Source: Microplitis mediator
Taxonomy: Eukaryota > Arthropoda > Insecta > Hymenoptera > Braconidae
Length of the DNA: 64,000 nt
Assembly (NCBI RefSeq): GCF_029852145.1
Contig: NC_079971.1
Location: 20,769,563-20,833,562 of the forward strand
Direction of reading: 5' to 3'
Both the position numbers and the translations under genes were made by a program. Each line of letters starts with the position of its first letter. The stretch's first letter is position 1. The notes under the pieces are model-generated. The model had not been told where the DNA came from. It saw nothing but the letters and a program-made list of their open reading frames with translations, and did no database searches. Of the stretch, positions 60,301 through 64,000 are shown piece by piece.

Positions 60301-62350
60301 CGCGCCATTTTGTGAATGTTAAATCATTTATTGATCCAAGAAGGTGGTGCGCCGGTTTCCTACACAACTCAAACCCCCTTACACGTCGTATCTCTCTTAT
60401 CCCCCGGCCTAGACTCAGCCTCATCGCGGGAGCGGTGGCGGCGTTTCTCTTCGCTGCTTTCCATCGCCTCCCGCGAGACCCCAAACTCCTCTGACGGTAC
60501 ACTCAACTTCTCTGACTTGTCTAGTTCTCCCCACGTAGTCGAGCCACCCCAACCATGGGTTTCCACCATCTCGTCTCCTCCTTCTTCATGACCCAGGAAA
60601 CGGAGAGACGTCTAAAAGCGGCTCGGCTAGAGAACCTTATTCCGACCGACACGAATTTATATACTCGGAGCCCTGCTATATAAGGATTGCCAACCCAATT
60701 TCGGCTAGACTACTTGCGAGGTATACATATGTATTGTAGGTACGGATGCTAAGTTTTAAACCAAGAGGGTATGGGATACGAGCCGTTACACACCCGGTTG
60801 CCACCCACACCAGAAATTCTACAGAAGGTTCCAAAGGCCACTGAGCTCCGCTAAATTTATGCGTTCGCGGAGGCACTTTAACCCTCGCGGTTCAAAACTA
60901 CCGTTGTGTGCATGCTACTAACTGCGTAGCTAACTATGGAGCCAGAATAAGAGGGTTCCTTTTCTCCTGCTAAAGGCAAGACTTTGCTTGTCCGGAGTCG
61001 AGTTCCTGGTTTGGTTCAACGATCTTCAAAGGTCGCGATGGGGATCCCAGAAAGATGCCGCCGACCGGAGGACGGGAAAATCATATCCGAAGCAAACATA
61101 AGGGGTTAATTTATGCTCTTTCTGGATCTTGTAGAGGGTGGAAAATACTTAACCAATTAAATAACTTTTGGTTATTATGTTTAGCGAGTTTAGGACGGAT
61201 GATTTTTTCTTCTATTTCGTTGGGAAGGATGAGAAGAAAATGAGTTTGTTTGTAACTCATTGAAACAGCTCATTCGTAAACGAGTGCTCTGATCCCATTA
61301 CGACAACTTCCAACCCCATTCCATCTAAAATGTACGCTCTGGCACAGCCCAGTCCGTTAATAGCGTCCTAATCGAGTTCGAGTCACTCTCTAGGCTATAT
61401 GTGCCCTCGATTTTAAGGTAAAAGAGAAACTTGATAGAACGTGAGCTTCAGCTGGAGCTAAATCCTTTAAAAGTCATTACCTCATTAGCTCGGTAACGGA
61501 ATGCGAGGCGCGAAATTGGAAAAATAGAGAAAAATTGTTGAGAGGAAAATTGCGGAATAGAAGAATGGGAGGGAATAAAGAACCCGGGTTAATTTAATTG
61601 GGAAAAGAGATCTGAATTTTTTCTAAGGCTTGCGCAAATCCAGTCACGATAAAAATCCTCTTTTCATTGTGGGCCGCGCAGAATCGTAAAAATCAACGTA
61701 TCTTACACACTTGGGGTATTATGGGGTGCGTTACAGACGCACGAGGGTTCTGAAATAAAACCCGTTCAGTGTGTCCGAGATACTCGGAAAAATTTGTGCT
61801 TTTTACAACCAGATACAGATTCATTTTTAAAAACACTGATTGCGTCAACTTTTTTAAATATTTTAAGACTAATATTCCCTTGGGGATTTTTGAAATGTAT
61901 TTTGAAACCGCGTGTGCTAGAATCCGTAAGCCAATTAAATAATAAAGTGGATTAATTTAATTATTGGAAATTGCAGACATAAATTAATTATCGTAAAAAG
62001 TGATCGTAAATTTATGGATTATCGTTTCTTAGTGACAATTGTATAGATACAGACTTTCAAGTGCTGAATAATTTCTATTATGAGTGGGAACTAATTTCGG
62101 TTGGAATAAAAAATGAAATTTTTGGGAAATTATTTTATTTGTATAAGAGATTATGATTTATGAGATTGAAGTTCGATCCTACGATTATAATTTGATGGGA
62201 AACTATTCTCATAGAATTTGTAGAATCTTAGCGGTCGTAACTTGGACACACGAAATCTCGGTGTCCCTCCACTATTTCTGGTATGCATAGACGTTCTTCA
62301 CTATCACTATCACGTTCTCGAGCGTTGATTCAACCCCTAATATTATTAAT
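57336..62350. other. Moderate-GC block, no gene recognised
   Basis: 57336-57650 is AT-rich. After that the sequence is mixed, with the direct repeat at 58217-58430 listed separately. Many small frames exist on both strands (for example three overlapping at 60312-60591), none with a recognisable domain. AAAATGGCCACC at 59397 and CGCGCCATTTTG at 60301 belong to the recurring GCCATTTT set. Possible intronic or intergenic regulatory DNA. Confidence 0.4.
58217..58430 (+). repeat. Direct tandem repeat, 107-bp period, two units
   Basis: TAGTCCACTAAAAA starts at 58217 and again at 58324. Both units contain TGTGGCCCATTYTACCCC and TCAAAAGGATCTAAATC. Differences are scattered, so the duplication is moderately old. 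Confidence 0.9.
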
Positions 62351-63691
62351 AAATTAATTCGATTTAAATTCCTCTAAAATCTATACTTACTATCCTACTA
62401 ATTGTCTACTTAAAATAATTCAAATTTTTTTTTTTAAATAAATTTTGAATTTTCAAAAGTTTCTATTAATTTCCATCGTAAAAAATTTCTAAATTTTTCT
62501 TAACTGATTTTTTAGTTCCCTACAAAATAAAAAATTGTTGAAAAAAAAATTAAATTTCAAAAATAGATGAAAATTTTGTCGAATAAAAAAAAAATTCTAA
62601 CATACAGCCGTCGGATATGGACGTAAAGTAAAGATGAGAATGCAGTAGGGTTTCAATTTCAAAGTTTTGAGACGACGAAGGGTGCGCGCCATACTTTGTA
62701 GGCCCCACCCCAATCTCAGAGGCCGCCTCTTCGTCGAAGCGCCTCGAGGGTTGAGAATGATATAGGGGTGGCAGTCCGCCATTTTGAATTAGTCGTGCTT
62801 AGAGTTACTAAGGGGGTTAAATTTTTATGAGAGTCCTTGCAGCACACATTTGCAAACTTCTTCCCACCCTACGATGGCTCCCACGTCGTAAATACCAACT
62901 GGCTTGTTTTCTGCTTTGTACTGAGTTACAGTTTAAACTTCTCTTATTTATTTATTTATTATTAGTAATTAATTTTTTTGTAAATAAATCATGAGCTCAG
63001 TATGTTAATAATTTTTTTTTAAATTTGTTACAGAAATATTTAAACCGGCTGTCATTCAACAATTAAAATTGAGTGTAAAAACACGAGTGGTGAGGTGAAT
63101 GCACTTGAATATCAGAAATAACGATAGAGGAGTCATGAATTTCAAAATAGTATCTGTCACGTAACAGACAAATTTTCAGTCTGGAAAATCCATTAAATTT
63201 ATTTAACTTTATAGATATGTATATATTACTGTTACTCAAGTATTTAAATTTATAACTCGACTTTATAAATATTTTTGACATTTTATCGTCTATTAATTTC
63301 CAGTTAACAATTCATCAGTGTACTCAATAAATTATTTATAAGTGTGTTACTGAATTAGCGTTTTTAGTTTTAATTAATAATTTTCTAAGCGCTTGGAATT
63401 CGGTTTATTTTTAGAGGGGTGGGGGCTGATTGATTGACCGCTAGAGGACAGTGGTCACTTTACTCAATCGGTAATTGTAGTATAGACATACTTGATAAGA
63501 AAAGTACCTCCGTTACCAAATTACGAAATATTAGTTGTTTTTTTTTTTTATTGCACGCCTCGGACGCGATAGCGGGAGGGGTTGGGCTCTATAATGGACT
63601 CGTTGTGACATTATTACCGTCAAATACAACTATATAGACGTTTTGTGACGGTTTTTTTTTTTTTTTTTTTTTTTTTGAAAAATTGATTACC
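62351..63691. other. Mixed and AT-rich DNA, no gene recognised
   Basis: 62630-62920 is of higher GC and includes TCCGCCATTTTGAATT at 62774. The rest is AT-rich. A poly-T run of about 28 bases lies at 63649-63676. Small frames show no domain. Confidence 0.35.
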
Positions 63692-63693
63692 TA

Positions 63694-64000
63694 CACTGAG
63701 AAAAAATTTCTTTTCGGACAATTAAATCGGTTTTGTTAAATTCTGTTAAATTGATATTTATTTGGGACAATTAAATTTTATTACGTCAATGTAATCAATT
63801 TTGTCATTTTTAACAAATAATTTAATAGACTTTATTTGTTTGGCGTTAATATTTCTCTCTCTGAGATAATAAAATCATTTGATAAAGCTAAGAAAATATT
63901 TATTTGATAGACAACTAAAACTAAATTATTTTATAGTGCCAACAAACCCAAATATTAAAGCAAAGCATTATTACATTAACTCTAATAAATATTACTTACA
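63694..64000. mobile_element. Left part of a TA-target MITE cut by the window edge
   Basis: CACTGAGAAAAAATTTC after TA (63692-63693), then repeated GACAATTAAATC/GATTTAATTG-like motifs. The right end lies outside the window. The end style matches TTTTTCTCTCAGTG plus TA near 53930-53944. Confidence 0.5.

Noticed and set aside
1..64000. Integrated viral (polydnavirus) segment, considered because the genome may be from a parasitoid wasp
   Set aside because: No viral gene or excision motif could be identified; the content is transposable elements and unassigned DNA.

Overview
This window looks like noncoding DNA from an AT-rich insect genome. A hymenopteran, possibly a braconid parasitoid wasp, is my best guess, but it rests on remembered repeat style and nothing here proves it. 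I see no bacterial features. No ORF reads as a convincing host protein, and I recognise no tRNA, rRNA or host exon. The only coding-like sequence I can identify is two dead C-terminal fragments of non-LTR retrotransposons, on the minus strand at 52757-53327 and 56969-57327.

Two kinds of sequence alternate. Blocks of moderate GC with no visible dispersed repeats (about 4794-8460, 11530-12180, 14600-22480, 26640-30990, 35048-36096, 44380-44930, 46900-48345, 51010-52450, 54300-55420, 57650-62350) carry GA/CT tracts, short TA-rich runs and scattered regulatory-type motifs. They could be introns or intergenic DNA of a large gene. Between them lie AT-rich blocks built almost entirely from small nonautonomous transposable elements, many nested in one another.

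Element groups I could define by comparing copies inside the window: (1) TA-flanked elements ending in CACGG plus an A-run (E, F, G, M, P); (2) TA-flanked elements with G-rich ends of the GGGGAGGG type (A, B, C, R); (3) a dispersed repeat D that starts with AACTTCC and ends near CAGGGTCAAC; (4) K elements with AAAAATTAG-type ends; (5) two very large inverted repeats, 561-4793 (arms about 1.2 kb) and 33003-37457; (6) a palindrome-packed CCACGGTG element at the left edge; (7) three short non-LTR insertions, each with a target-site duplication.

The window contains its own controls. Several insertions can be compared with an uninterrupted sister copy, which gives target-site duplications directly: TA for B1, B2 and M, TTA for a 221-bp element, ACTAT for a retroelement tail, and a possible 9-bp duplication for element T. 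Nesting gives relative ages, for example P contains C which contains D, J contains A1, and B2 sits inside another B copy. The most unusual pattern is a short word of the form GGGGTAAAATGG (or GGGGCAAAATGG) that recurs in many otherwise different repeats, usually oriented symmetrically toward element centres.
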